From an uncultured Roseburia sp. (GTDB taxonomy: Bacteria; Bacillota; Clostridia; Lachnospirales; Lachnospiraceae), in contig CAJUNX010000004.1 of the NCBI GenBank assembly GCA_910587865.1, forward strand, positions 73,166-137,165: a DNA stretch of 64,000 bases, written 5' to 3'. How positions within the stretch are numbered: position 1 is the first letter of the stretch; each line of letters opens with the position of its first letter. Of this stretch, positions 1 to 7,963 are shown piece after piece. The notes beneath the pieces are model-generated. The model was not told the DNA's origin. It searched no databases and saw only the letters and a program-made list of their open reading frames with translations. A program made the translations under genes and the position numbers.

Positions 1-79
1 CCTCTTTCGAAAAGTATAGCACGCCGTTCCGTTTTATTCAATACCGCAGACGCGATAATATGGTTTTAATTACTACATA

Positions 80-109
80 TTGACAAACATACCGTCAGTA
101 TGTTATTAT
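80..109 (+). promoter_or_regulatory. TetR gene promoter with embedded operator
   Basis: A consensus -35 TTGACA (80-85) and a -10 TATTAT (104-109) are separated by 18 bp. The spacer contains the inverted repeat ACATAC-CGTCA-GTATGT (87-103). A repressor bound there would block RNA polymerase, so autoregulation by the TetR protein at 149 is inferred. The same half-site recurs at 841-865 before the MFS gene. Confidence 0.75.
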
Positions 110-148
110 GAATACCTGTCAGCAGTATGTAAAAGAGGTGAGGAAATC

Positions 149-802
149 ATGGCAAGGAATAAGCATCCGGAAGAAACCGTACGTCTGATCCTCGATACGG
201 CCATCCCCTTATTTATGAAAAACGGATATGAGCATACTTCCATCCAGGACATTACGGATCACCTGGGCGGACTCAGCAAAGGTGCGATCTATCATCATTT
301 TAAATCAAAAGAAGACCTTCTGGCTGCCGTCACGGACCGGATCACATCCGAATCGAATCAGATGCTCGCCCGTATCCGCGACCGCTCGGATCTTACCGGC
401 ATAGAAAAGCTGCAGGCAATGTTCCGGGAATCCGTCTGCCGGCCTGTGCAGAATGACATATTTACGATCGCTCCGGACTTTCATAAGAATCCGCAGCTTC
501 TGTTCAGCCTTCTGCACGATATCACGGAAAACGTCGTGCCGGATTATATTCTGCCGATCATTCAGGAGGGGATCGAAGACGGCACGATTAAAACGGATTA
601 TCCGCAGCAGCTGGCGGAACTGATTCTGCTTGCCGCGAATCTGTGGATGAATCCTATGATATTTGAAAGCTCCGTGGAGGAAACCTGCGCTAAGATTATG
701 ATATTCCGTCAGATGATGCAGGGCTTCGGTCTCAATATTATCGACGATACGATTATAAAGCGCCTTCAGGAGCTGACGTCCATCTATCAGAAGCACAGAT
801 AA
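149..802 (+). CDS. TetR/AcrR family transcriptional regulator
   Basis: This 217-residue protein has a TetR-type helix-turn-helix in roughly residues 10-60 (ETVRLILDTAIPLFMKNGYE, then GAIYHHFKSKEDLL) and a helical ligand-binding C-terminal half typical of the family. The start at 149 is chosen because AGAGGTGAGG lies just upstream; an in-frame extension to 80 would begin inside the promoter and has no Shine-Dalgarno. An MFS transporter follows in the same direction after a terminator. Matching palindromes lie in this gene's promoter and before the transporter. The likely role, by inference, is repression of its own gene and of the transporter, relieved by a small-molecule ligand. The ligand cannot be told from sequence. 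Confidence 0.9.
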   Translation: MARNKHPEETVRLILDTAIPLFMKNGYEHTSIQDITDHLGGLSKGAIYHHFKSKEDLLAAVTDRITSESNQMLARIRDRSDLTGIEKLQAMFRESVCRPVQNDIFTIAPDFHKNPQLLFSLLHDITENVVPDYILPIIQEGIEDGTIKTDYPQQLAELILLAANLWMNPMIFESSVEETCAKIMIFRQMMQGFGLNIIDDTIIKRLQELTSIYQKHR

Positions 803-804
803 CC

Positions 805-833
805 ATCTGCCCTTCGCCGGGCAGATTCTTTTT
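805..833 (+). terminator. Rho-independent terminator after the TetR gene
   Basis: An 8-bp stem (ATCTGCCC at 805-812, GGGCAGAT at 819-826) has a 6-nt loop and is followed by TCTTTTT. It separates the regulator transcript from the MFS gene. Confidence 0.75.
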
Positions 834-840
834 GGCACTT

Positions 841-865
841 ATACATACCGTCGTCCGGTATGTAT
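841..865. promoter_or_regulatory. Palindromic operator upstream of the MFS transporter
   Basis: This is a perfect inverted repeat with 10-bp arms (ATACATACCG / CGGTATGTAT) around a 5-bp centre, 30 bp before the MFS start codon. Its half-site matches the one in the TetR promoter at 87-103, so it is inferred to be the regulator's second binding site. I see no clear -35/-10 pair around it. Confidence 0.7.
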
Positions 866-895
866 TTAGCAAATAAAAAAACGGAGGACACTATC

Positions 896-2152
896 ATGAA
901 ACAGAAACCATTTTCAAGAGACTTTATACTCGTCATCATCGGACAGATCATCTCGCTGTCCGGCAATGCCATCATACGATTTGCACTGCCGCTTTATCTG
1001 CTGAATCAGACCGGCTCATCGGCGCTGTACGGAGCGGTAACCGCCTGCGCCTTTCTTCCCGCCATCCTGCTCTCACCGGTCGGAGGCATCGTTGCGGACC
1101 GGATCAGCAAAAAAAATATCATGGTTCTTCTGGACTTTTTTACGGCGGCGGTGATCCTGGCATTTTCTCTGCTCATGCAGACAGATCACCTGGTTCTCCT
1201 TCTGACCGTGACGCTGATGCTGCTCTACGGCATCTCGGGCGCATACCAGCCGTCCGTGCAGGCGGCCGTCCCCGCACTGGTGCATCCGGATCATTTTATG
1301 GCGGCAAACTCCGTGATCAACATGGTAAGCTCTCTTTCCTCGCTCCTGGGCCCTGTGCTCGGAGGCATTTTATACAGTGCATACGGGTTAGAGCCCGTAT
1401 TGCTGGTCTGCATCATCTGCTTTGTCCTGTCCGCTGTGATGGAGCTTTTTCTTAAAATCCCGTTTCAGAGACAGGCGGCCGGCAGCGGACTCATAAAGAC
1501 GGCATGCGCTGATTTTTCGAAAAGCATCCGTTTCATCCGAAAAGAAAAGCCCGTCATAGGAAGCGTCCTTCTCATCTCCTGTGCGATCAATCTGTTTTTA
1601 TCCTCCATGATCCTTGTCGCGCTGCCGTATCTGATCACAGAGGTATTCGACATTGAAGCCGCGCTGGCAAACAGGCTCTATGGCTTTGCACAGGGCGCAC
1701 TGGCGGCGGGCGGTCTCACCGGCGGCATCTGTGCGGGCGTATTCGCAGACAGGCTGAACATAGAAAAATCAAGAAAACTGATCACCGCAGCCACATTATG
1801 CGTATTTCCCACCGGCGCCGCGCTGGCCCTGTTTTCCACCGGAATGATCCCCTACTTTGCGCTCACGGCGTGCTGTTTTTTCATTTTGCTGCTCTCATCC
1901 GTTTTCACGGTGCAGATGATGTCTTTTGTTCAGACCGAGACGCCGCAGCATCTGATCGGAAAGGTGATTGCCGTGATTTTCACCTTCTCCATGTGTGCAC
2001 AGCCGCTTGGCAATGCGCTCTACGGGCTTTTGTTTGAGCTCTGCCGCGGATACGAGTATATGGTTGTTTTCTTCTCGGGCATTATGTCACTTATCATTGC
2101 ATTAAGCGCCGGAAACGTCTTTCACAAATTCAAAAGTTCTGCTGCCGCCTGA
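896..2152 (+). CDS. MFS transporter (multidrug/macrolide efflux type)
   Basis: This 418-residue membrane protein has about twelve hydrophobic helices. The segment GGIVADRISKKNIMVLLDFF around residues 62-80 matches the loop 2-3 GxxADRxxRR motif of the major facilitator superfamily, and a second GxxADR-like motif (GVFADRLNIEKSRK) marks the second half. It resembles the MFS_3/MefA-type efflux proteins of Firmicutes. The start at 896 is supported by ACGGAGG at 881-887; an upstream in-frame ATG at 860 lies inside the operator and lacks an RBS. By inference it is proton-driven drug or metabolite efflux at the cytoplasmic membrane, controlled by the TetR protein. The substrate is unknown. Confidence 0.88.
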   Translation: MKQKPFSRDFILVIIGQIISLSGNAIIRFALPLYLLNQTGSSALYGAVTACAFLPAILLSPVGGIVADRISKKNIMVLLDFFTAAVILAFSLLMQTDHLVLLLTVTLMLLYGISGAYQPSVQAAVPALVHPDHFMAANSVINMVSSLSSLLGPVLGGILYSAYGLEPVLLVCIICFVLSAVMELFLKIPFQRQAAGSGLIKTACADFSKSIRFIRKEKPVIGSVLLISCAINLFLSSMILVALPYLITEVFDIEAALANRLYGFAQGALAAGGLTGGICAGVFADRLNIEKSRKLITAATLCVFPTGAALALFSTGMIPYFALTACCFFILLLSSVFTVQMMSFVQTETPQHLIGKVIAVIFTFSMCAQPLGNALYGLLFELCRGYEYMVVFFSGIMSLIIALSAGNVFHKFKSSAAA

Positions 2153-2163
2153 CGGCCACAAAC

Positions 2164-2234
2164 GCTGACAACAGCCGGTCAGCCGGCCCCAGACGCTGAC
2201 GACAGCCGGTCCCAGGCGCTGACGACAGCCGGTC
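2164..2234. repeat. Three short imperfect direct repeats
   Basis: The 17-bp unit GCTGACRACAGCCGGTC occurs at 2164-2180, 2195-2211 and 2218-2234, just 3' of the MFS stop codon. No gene is visible here. It resembles other short intergenic duplications in this window. Confidence 0.7.
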
Positions 2235-2302
2235 AGCCACCTCTCGCGGCATCCGCCGGATGCCCGTACAGGCACGGCTCCCGGCTCATTGCCTGCACAC
2301 AT

Positions 2303-2341
2303 AAAAATCCCTCCCGCCGGTCTCCGGCAGGAGGGATTTTT
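2303..2341. terminator. Bidirectional terminator between convergent genes
   Basis: A long stem (AAAAATCCCTCC-GCCGG paired with CCGGC-GGAGGGATTTTT) carries an A-run on one side and a T-run on the other. It can therefore terminate both the MFS transcript and the convergent DUF1002 gene. Confidence 0.85.
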
Positions 2342-2358
2342 CCGTCATATACGATTAT

Positions 2359-3930
2359 TTATGAAAATAAACCTTTAAAGAAATCTCCGATCGCGGTAAA
2401 AAGATCCGAGAAGAAATTCCCGATCGACCAAAGAATCCCGCTGCCGCCTCCGTTTTTGTAGGAATTGTACAGCGAATGCGCATAATCCACCAGCCCGTCT
2501 AAATCAATGCCGAGTGATGTCAGCTTTAAGAGAAGATCCACAATCTGCTGCCGCTCGGAATCGGAGAGCACGACGCCGTACTTCTCACACGCCTCGTCGA
2601 TCACGCGGTTGATGCTCGCCTCGTCTGAGAGATCATTCTCGGCGATCACTGATTTGATGTAGGCGATAAACTCCTCCACCTCCTCGTCGGTCAGACCTTC
2701 GATCGACGCCTCGAGCTCTCCCGTGACGACAAGCTCGTGCAGCGCGACATCGATCACCTCGGCGTCGATGACCTGCCCCGTCATCTCCTGATATGCCTTA
2801 AACACACCGACAAGCGCCGCTGTCCCAGAGATCCCGGTCGGCCCCGCAACGATGATATCCGCATCCGTGATCCCTGCGGTCACAAGTGCATTTTTGTACA
2901 TTCCGACCGTACAGTAGGTGATATTGTTCGTCGAAATATTTAATCCGCTGCCCTTTTTCCGCTCGATAATCAGCACCGAAGAAAGTGACCGGCTGCCGAT
3001 CTGAGACGAGGAAATATAGGAATCCAGGTACTGATGCTCCTCCTGGTTCGTCACATATACCACATCGTAATTCCCCAGCGCCGCCGGATCGATCCCCATG
3101 ATGCCGAGCACTGTTTTCCTCTGCTCTTCCGTCAGATCCGCGCCGAGTGCGAGATAGGGCTTATCGTTTTTGCCGATCTCCACCTTGTCATTATTCTTAT
3201 CGATAATGACCTCGCCCTCCACAACCTTTGACGACTGCTGCTGATCCCCGGATCCGCCCGTCGCGCCATTCTCCCCGTCTGCACCGGACTGATTTTTGTC
3301 CTGGCCGCCGTTCGTCTGATCCGTGCTCCCGCCCGGCTGACTCCCGTTTCCTCCGGACGCATCCGACGGATTATTGCTCTGGCTCCCGTTCGTCTGATCC
3401 GTGCTTCCGCCCGACTGACTCCCGTTTCCTCCGGACGCATCCGACGGACTTTGGCTCTGGCTTCCGTTCGTCTGATCCGTGCTTCCGCCTGACTGGCTCC
3501 CGTTTCCTCCGGCCGCATCCGACGGACTTCCATTCGTCTGGTCCGCGCTTCCCCCTGACTGGCTCCCGTTCGTCTCTGTTCCCGGCTGACTCTCGTTTCC
3601 TCCGGCCGTATCCGGCGAACTTTGGTCCGCACCGGCGGACCCGTTCTGACCGGTTCCCGCCTGACTTTCATTTGCGCCCGCGGCATCCGCTTTCGGCTGT
3701 GAGCCGGCATTTCCCGGCCGGTCCGGCTGCCCCGGCTCAGACTGGTTTCCCGCAGCGTCCGACTGCCCGCCCGCAGCCTGATCCGCCGCCGGCTGCACAA
3801 CCGCCGGGCCGGCCGCAGAGACAGACAGACCGCCCGGTGATGTGACCGTCACCGCAGCGGCGAGAAAAAGCCCCGCAAGCCTTCTTATCATTTCTGATCC
3901 GTGTTTTTTCTTTTTTACATTGTTTTTCAT
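2359..3930 (-). CDS. Secreted DUF1002 domain protein with repeat-rich linker
   Basis: The 523-residue product has a basic N-terminus and a hydrophobic signal segment (about residues 15-40, RLAGLFLAAAVTVTSPGG). A long Gly/Ser/Asn/Gln/Thr-rich, probably disordered linker follows (about 45-230) with a 26-residue repeat built on STDQTNGSQ. The C-terminal region from about residue 255 (LGADLTEEQRKTVLGIMGID, YVTNQEEHQYLD, GISGTAALVGVFKAYQEMTG) matches DUF1002 (PF06207), a secreted Firmicutes family of unknown function. It ends in an amphipathic tail (GNFFSDLFTAIGDFFKGLF). The start is supported by GGAGGAATCGT before the ATG, and a promoter lies about 45 nt upstream. A lone gene with a signal sequence and flexible linker suggests an exported, perhaps wall-associated protein, but no function can be assigned. 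Confidence 0.85.
   Translation of the reverse strand: MKNNVKKKKHGSEMIRRLAGLFLAAAVTVTSPGGLSVSAAGPAVVQPAADQAAGGQSDAAGNQSEPGQPDRPGNAGSQPKADAAGANESQAGTGQNGSAGADQSSPDTAGGNESQPGTETNGSQSGGSADQTNGSPSDAAGGNGSQSGGSTDQTNGSQSQSPSDASGGNGSQSGGSTDQTNGSQSNNPSDASGGNGSQPGGSTDQTNGGQDKNQSGADGENGATGGSGDQQQSSKVVEGEVIIDKNNDKVEIGKNDKPYLALGADLTEEQRKTVLGIMGIDPAALGNYDVVYVTNQEEHQYLDSYISSSQIGSRSLSSVLIIERKKGSGLNISTNNITYCTVGMYKNALVTAGITDADIIVAGPTGISGTAALVGVFKAYQEMTGQVIDAEVIDVALHELVVTGELEASIEGLTDEEVEEFIAYIKSVIAENDLSDEASINRVIDEACEKYGVVLSDSERQQIVDLLLKLTSLGIDLDGLVDYAHSLYNSYKNGGGSGILWSIGNFFSDLFTAIGDFFKGLFS
3311..3532. repeat. 78-bp coding tandem repeat in the DUF1002 gene
   Basis: The motif TTCGTCTGATCC recurs at 3311, 3389 and 3467, giving a 78-bp period (26 codons). 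A shortened fourth copy starts near 3533. The period is a multiple of three, so the frame is kept while the linker length can vary. Confidence 0.8.
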
Positions 3931-3974
3931 ACGATTCCTCCTTCACAGAAATCTCCTCCACAAAACAGGTTTTC

Positions 3975-4003
3975 ATTTTACAACGAATCGCACGGAAAAA
4001 CAA
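3975..4003 (-). promoter_or_regulatory. Promoter of the DUF1002 gene
   Basis: On the minus strand, TTGTTT (4003-3998) and TAAAAT (3980-3975) are separated by 17 bp, which fits a sigma-A promoter. Two purine-rich Shine-Dalgarno-like stretches follow before the start codon. Confidence 0.55.
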
Positions 4004-4048
4004 CCCGGCCGCGCACGGTTTCATATTTATTTCATTGTTTCTTAAGAA

Positions 4049-5740
4049 TTAACCCGAAATAACCTTACAGCGCTTTTTATAACATGCAATACCATATCTG
4101 TAGACGGTTTTCATCCCGTCATCCAGCAAAGCCTCTTCATATCCTCTGTCCCTGATCTGATCCAGCGCTTTCCTGCAGCTGTCATCAAATGCAGCATGTT
4201 CCGCATATTTCAGTTCGATAATGATGCCGGTTTCCTCAGCCTCCACGCTGATATCGCTGTATCCCTCGCCCGACTCTGCATTTGACCTGACTTTCCATCC
4301 GGGCATACTTCCAAATAATCCCAGTAAAATGCCATGATAAAAGTTCTCTTTCCTTTCTTTTCTGGCGCCGGTATCACGGATACTTATGGTCTTTCTCAGA
4401 TAAGCAGAAAACCCTTCTTCAATCGCAGCTGTATCGTTTTCCAAAAATGCCCTGCAGAAGCTCTCTAATCGCAGGCTGTCCTTTTTTGTCTCATCTTTAA
4501 ACCATTTACGTATCTGCTGAACATAGATCCACTTAATTTCCCTGTTTGGAATGGTAAGCTGTGACTGTCCGCGGTCGTCTTTTCCGGCCTGTGTCAGATA
4601 CCCTGTTGTAAAAAGCAGGCTCCACAGATTATCCAGATCCGAATCCAGATCTCTGTATGTTAATTCCTGACGGATCTCTTTTCTCACAGTGCCGCCGTTT
4701 ATCAGCTGTTCGATCTCATCTTTCGCAGCGGCGTCCGCCCTTTCTATAAACCGCCTGACAATGTCATTGCTGCTTGTATTTACCCAGTAGTTTTGCGGCT
4801 CTGTCGCATTTTCGTCTGTCAGATCACTGCAGTAATTAATGACATCCCACGGACAGTAAATACTCAGATTTCCAAACCGGTATCCGTCATACCACTCCTT
4901 AATGACATCATACCGGCTCATAAATCCATAATACAAAAGCATCTCTCTTACTTCCGCATCCGTAAAGCCAAAATATTCTTTGTAGCGCACCTCTTTTACC
5001 GTGTAAACCTTGAAATTATTCAGACCCGTAAAGATGCTTTCCTTCGAGATCCGAAGGCAGCCTGTCAGCACTGCGAAATACAGGCTGCTGTTTGTCTTAA
5101 GCGCCTGACCAAACAGAGCCTTCATAAATCTTAACATGGCATCATAATAGCCCGACTGATAAGCCTTATCAAGAGGTACATCGTACTCGTCAATCAGAAT
5201 GATCACTTTCTGACCGTAATGTTTGTGTAAAAGCCGCGATAATATGAAAAGGCTGTTTTCGAGAAGTTCGTCAGACATCGAAAATTCTCCGCGCTCATTC
5301 AGCTCTGTTATTTTTTCATACTGCCTGCGATCGATTTCCGATAATCTGTCACTCTGCGCAAGAAACAGAAAGCCTGACGCCTCATTCCCTATACTGAAGC
5401 ATATTTTTTTCTTTGCCGCCTCAAACGTATCGCTTTCCACATTTTTCAGACTGACGGAAAGAACCGGAAACTTCCCCATGTACTGATTACAGAACGCTTT
5501 ATCTTTTGAAATCTTAAGCCCGTCAAAAAGCGTGCTGTCCGTTCCGATTTCAAAGAAACATTTTAACATACTCATATTCAGCGTTTTTCCAAATCGTCTG
5601 GGACGCGTAAACAGATTTACATGTGCCGGATATTCCAAAAGGTCTTTCATCAGTCTTGTCTTATCCACATAATAAAATCCGTCTTTTCGAATTGTTTCAA
5701 AATCCTCAATGCCCATGGGAAGCTTTAATTTTCCAGTCAT
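4049..5740 (-). CDS. AAA-ATPase-like / PD-(D/E)XK nuclease family protein (copy 1)
   Basis: This 563-residue protein has the layout of the AAA-ATPase_like (PF09820) plus PDDEXK_9 (PF08011) family. The N-terminus has the family signature (YYVDKT at 23-28) and a degenerate Walker A (RPRRFGKT, 46-53). A Walker B-like strand VIILIDEYD lies at about 179-187. Near the C-terminus, GYSDISV followed by IIIELKYAE supplies the acidic and ExK residues of a restriction-like nuclease fold. The family is abundant in gut Firmicutes and Bacteroidetes and its cellular role is not firmly established; defence or mobile-element links have been suggested. The start is supported by GGAAAGAGGTACGAC before the ATG. 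A second, divergent member lies at 40633-42312. The gene stands alone, and no partner gene is visible. Confidence 0.88.
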   Translation of the reverse strand: MTGKLKLPMGIEDFETIRKDGFYYVDKTRLMKDLLEYPAHVNLFTRPRRFGKTLNMSMLKCFFEIGTDSTLFDGLKISKDKAFCNQYMGKFPVLSVSLKNVESDTFEAAKKKICFSIGNEASGFLFLAQSDRLSEIDRRQYEKITELNERGEFSMSDELLENSLFILSRLLHKHYGQKVIILIDEYDVPLDKAYQSGYYDAMLRFMKALFGQALKTNSSLYFAVLTGCLRISKESIFTGLNNFKVYTVKEVRYKEYFGFTDAEVREMLLYYGFMSRYDVIKEWYDGYRFGNLSIYCPWDVINYCSDLTDENATEPQNYWVNTSSNDIVRRFIERADAAAKDEIEQLINGGTVRKEIRQELTYRDLDSDLDNLWSLLFTTGYLTQAGKDDRGQSQLTIPNREIKWIYVQQIRKWFKDETKKDSLRLESFCRAFLENDTAAIEEGFSAYLRKTISIRDTGARKERKENFYHGILLGLFGSMPGWKVRSNAESGEGYSDISVEAEETGIIIELKYAEHAAFDDSCRKALDQIRDRGYEEALLDDGMKTVYRYGIACYKKRCKVISG

Positions 5741-5798
5741 GTCGTACCTCTTTCCTGATATTACCGGCAGGCAGGATTGTTTTCAAACTACAGACATA

Positions 5799-6737
5799 TT
5801 ATACGTACTTTCCCAGCCACTTCCCGATATCCGCATACACCTGCTTTCGGTCCGTCTCATTTAAAATCTCATGGCGGTCGCCCGGATAAAGCCTGCAGGT
5901 GACGTCGCGGATCCCGGCCTCACGGAACATCCGGTACACGCGCTTTACGCCCTCTCCCAGATCTCCCACCGGATCCTCTTCGCCGGATACCAGAAGAAGC
6001 GGCAGCTCCTTTGGCATCTTTGCGATATGCTCCTTCTGATTGTCATAGAGCACGGCCTCGAGCAGGCCGCGGTAACCGTTTAAGGTAAACACAAACGTAC
6101 AGCGCGGATCCCCGTAATACGCTTTTAAATTCTCCTCGTTTTTGGAAAGCCAGCTGTTTTTTAAATTTTCCCCGGTTAAATCGAACTTCCGGTACGGTCT
6201 GCTGTAGGACATCGACTGTATAAGCTGACTGCGAAACCGCCAGCCGCGAAAGACGGCAAGCAGCCTGCAAAGCACAAGTCCCGCACGCGTCGTCAGATCC
6301 GGCACGCTGCCCGTCCCCATAATCACCGCTCCTCTGATGCCGTCCGGATGAATACACAGGTATTTGCGCAGCATATAAGAGCCCATGCTGTGGCCGAGCA
6401 TAAAATACGGGAGATCCGGATTCTCCTTCTGCACCGTTACGCGAAGCGTATGCATGTCCTCCACCAGCGTATCGCTCGGATCCGGATGCGCAAAATATCC
6501 CCAGTCCTTCTCGCTTCGGACTGACGCCCCGTGCCCCAGGTGGTCGTGCCCCACAACCAGAAAGCCCCGGCTGTTCAGATACTCCGCAAACTCCCGGTAT
6601 CGCCCGATATACTCCACCATACCGTGTGTGATCTGAAGAACGGCGCGGTAAGCGCCGTCATCCGGAATCCATTTTACGGCATGGATTGTCGTTTTCCCGT
6701 CTTTTGATAAAAAATCAATCCGCTCTTCCTTACTCAT
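5799..6737 (-). CDS. Alpha/beta hydrolase, lysophospholipase/monoacylglycerol lipase type
   Basis: This 312-residue cytosolic serine hydrolase belongs to the Hydrolase_4 (PF12146) family. The oxyanion-hole region is ITHGMVEYIGRY (about 37-48). The nucleophile is Ser117 in GHSMGS, the likely acid is Asp in SGEEDPVGD, and the likely catalytic His is in GDRHEILNE. By family it hydrolyses monoacylglycerols or lysophospholipids, though the substrate is not proven. I chose the ATG at 6737 because GGGGGG lies 5-10 nt upstream; an in-frame extension to 6833 is low-complexity basic sequence without an RBS. The gene lies downstream of the MCP-like gene in the same direction, separated by a repeat-bearing gap. 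No signal peptide is present. Confidence 0.85.
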   Translation of the reverse strand: MSKEERIDFLSKDGKTTIHAVKWIPDDGAYRAVLQITHGMVEYIGRYREFAEYLNSRGFLVVGHDHLGHGASVRSEKDWGYFAHPDPSDTLVEDMHTLRVTVQKENPDLPYFMLGHSMGSYMLRKYLCIHPDGIRGAVIMGTGSVPDLTTRAGLVLCRLLAVFRGWRFRSQLIQSMSYSRPYRKFDLTGENLKNSWLSKNEENLKAYYGDPRCTFVFTLNGYRGLLEAVLYDNQKEHIAKMPKELPLLLVSGEEDPVGDLGEGVKRVYRMFREAGIRDVTCRLYPGDRHEILNETDRKQVYADIGKWLGKYV

Positions 6738-6881
6738 CGTTTCCCCCCTGTCATACCGTTTCCCGGCTCTTTGCCGTCCCCCCACTGTCCGACGCTTTGG
6801 CCCGCAGGACGGCCCTTCGCCTCCATATCTCACGCCGGACAGACATTGCAGGCCCCTTCCCTTCGCACCTCACGCCGGACA

Positions 6882-6962
6882 GCGCTCTCCCCGGCTCCCT
6901 GCCGCATGTTCCTACGGATTCACGCGCTCTCCCCGGCTCTCTGCCGCATGTTCCTACGGATT
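6882..6962. repeat. 42-bp-period tandem duplication across a gene end
   Basis: Two nearly identical 39-bp copies, 6882-6920 and 6924-6962, differ at one position. The right copy contains the last codons and the TAG stop of the MCP-like gene, so the gene's 3' end was duplicated into the intergenic gap. Two further related segments ending CTCACGCCGGACAG lie just to the left (about 6828-6842 and 6868-6882). Confidence 0.8.
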
Positions 6963-7910
6963 TGCGCACTCCGCCGTTTTCTGAATGTCCTTGCAGACCG
7001 TCTCGAGCTCGTCCGTACAGCTCTTATATTCCTCCAGCTCCTTCTGCGCTGCCTCGAGCAGCCGCAGCACGCGCTTCTGGGTGTGCAGGCTCTCCTCCTG
7101 AAACTGCCGCAGGGCGTCCGCCCGGCCCGGCAGAGACTGTTCCACCAGCGCGTGCAGATCGGACTGTTCTTCTTCGTAGGACGCCATCGTCTTCTGACAG
7201 TCCTTATAAAGCTTTCCCATGGAAATATTATTCTCTTTCAGCAGCTCGTTTAACCGGTGCACCTGCTCCTCAAGCTCCATCACGCGCTTTTTCTCCGCGA
7301 ACAGCTCATCCAGAAGCCCTGCCGCCTCCTGCTCATACTGCTCGGAAAAGGCGCGCACCTCCTCCGCCGCCGCGACGAAATGTCTGCCGCTCTCCCCCAT
7401 TCTGCCCGCCTCGATCGCGGTGTTTAACGAGAGCACGCTCATGTTTCTCGACAGCTCCGACATGCGCATCCCGCGCGCATAGATCGCCTGATGATCCTCT
7501 CTTAAGGCGGCAGGCAGCTCCGTGATATATTTCATCGGCGTGGTAAAATGCTTGTTTTTCTCGACCACACTCTCGATCTTTCCGTTCTGTCTGCGAATAT
7601 TCTCCAAAAATGCCGTATGCATGTCCGCAAAACGCTCCGCCTCCCTCGCGATCTCCGACACCGCCCGGCTCACCCCGCCTGCGGCCGGTTCGCTCTCCTG
7701 CGTGAGTGCAAACAGCTGATCCATCTGCTCTCCCATACGTCCGAGCTTTCCCGACATCTGCGCGTGGGAAGCCGTCATACGCGCGAACTCCTCCTGTATG
7801 TCGTCCCTCTTCCCCGCAATCTCCGTCAAAAGCGACCGCGCATGCGCATTCTCCTCACTGACTTCCGCCAGCTCTTCTTCTAATGCTTTTTCCCGTTTTC
7901 CGCCAAACAT
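6954..7910 (-). CDS. Cytosolic methyl-accepting-chemotaxis-like coiled-coil protein
   Basis: The 318-residue product is almost entirely charged heptad-like coiled coil with no membrane segment. Its centre (SVLSLNTAIEAGRMGESGRH followed by FVAAAEEVRAFSEQ) matches the conserved hairpin tip of the MCP signalling domain, whose consensus is LLALNAAIEAARAGE then GFAVVADEVR. The coiled coil on either side is shorter than in full receptors. By inference it is a soluble chemoreceptor-like signalling or scaffold protein; no CheA/CheW is nearby. The ATG at 7910 is preceded by AGAGGGA. An alternative GTG at 7967 overlaps the recJ stop codon but lacks an RBS. The gene follows recJ and is probably co-transcribed with it. 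The stop codon sits inside the 42-bp duplication. Confidence 0.75.
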   Translation of the reverse strand: MFGGKREKALEEELAEVSEENAHARSLLTEIAGKRDDIQEEFARMTASHAQMSGKLGRMGEQMDQLFALTQESEPAAGGVSRAVSEIAREAERFADMHTAFLENIRRQNGKIESVVEKNKHFTTPMKYITELPAALREDHQAIYARGMRMSELSRNMSVLSLNTAIEAGRMGESGRHFVAAAEEVRAFSEQYEQEAAGLLDELFAEKKRVMELEEQVHRLNELLKENNISMGKLYKDCQKTMASYEEEQSDLHALVEQSLPGRADALRQFQEESLHTQKRVLRLLEAAQKELEEYKSCTDELETVCKDIQKTAECANP

Positions 7911-7963
7911 AGTCCCTCTCATTCTGCCATACAGCCGGTTTGCAGCGCCCGGCGCGTATATCG

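Noticed and set aside
3132..3845. Arg/Pro-rich open frames on both strands within the DUF1002 gene
   Set aside because: They are shadow frames of the repetitive linker; only the DUF1002 frame has a signal peptide, RBS and a recognisable domain.
6686..7525. Long proline/arginine-rich open frame on the plus strand
   Set aside because: It lies antisense to the MCP-like gene and the intergenic repeats, its composition is that of a GC-rich antisense frame, and it has no RBS.
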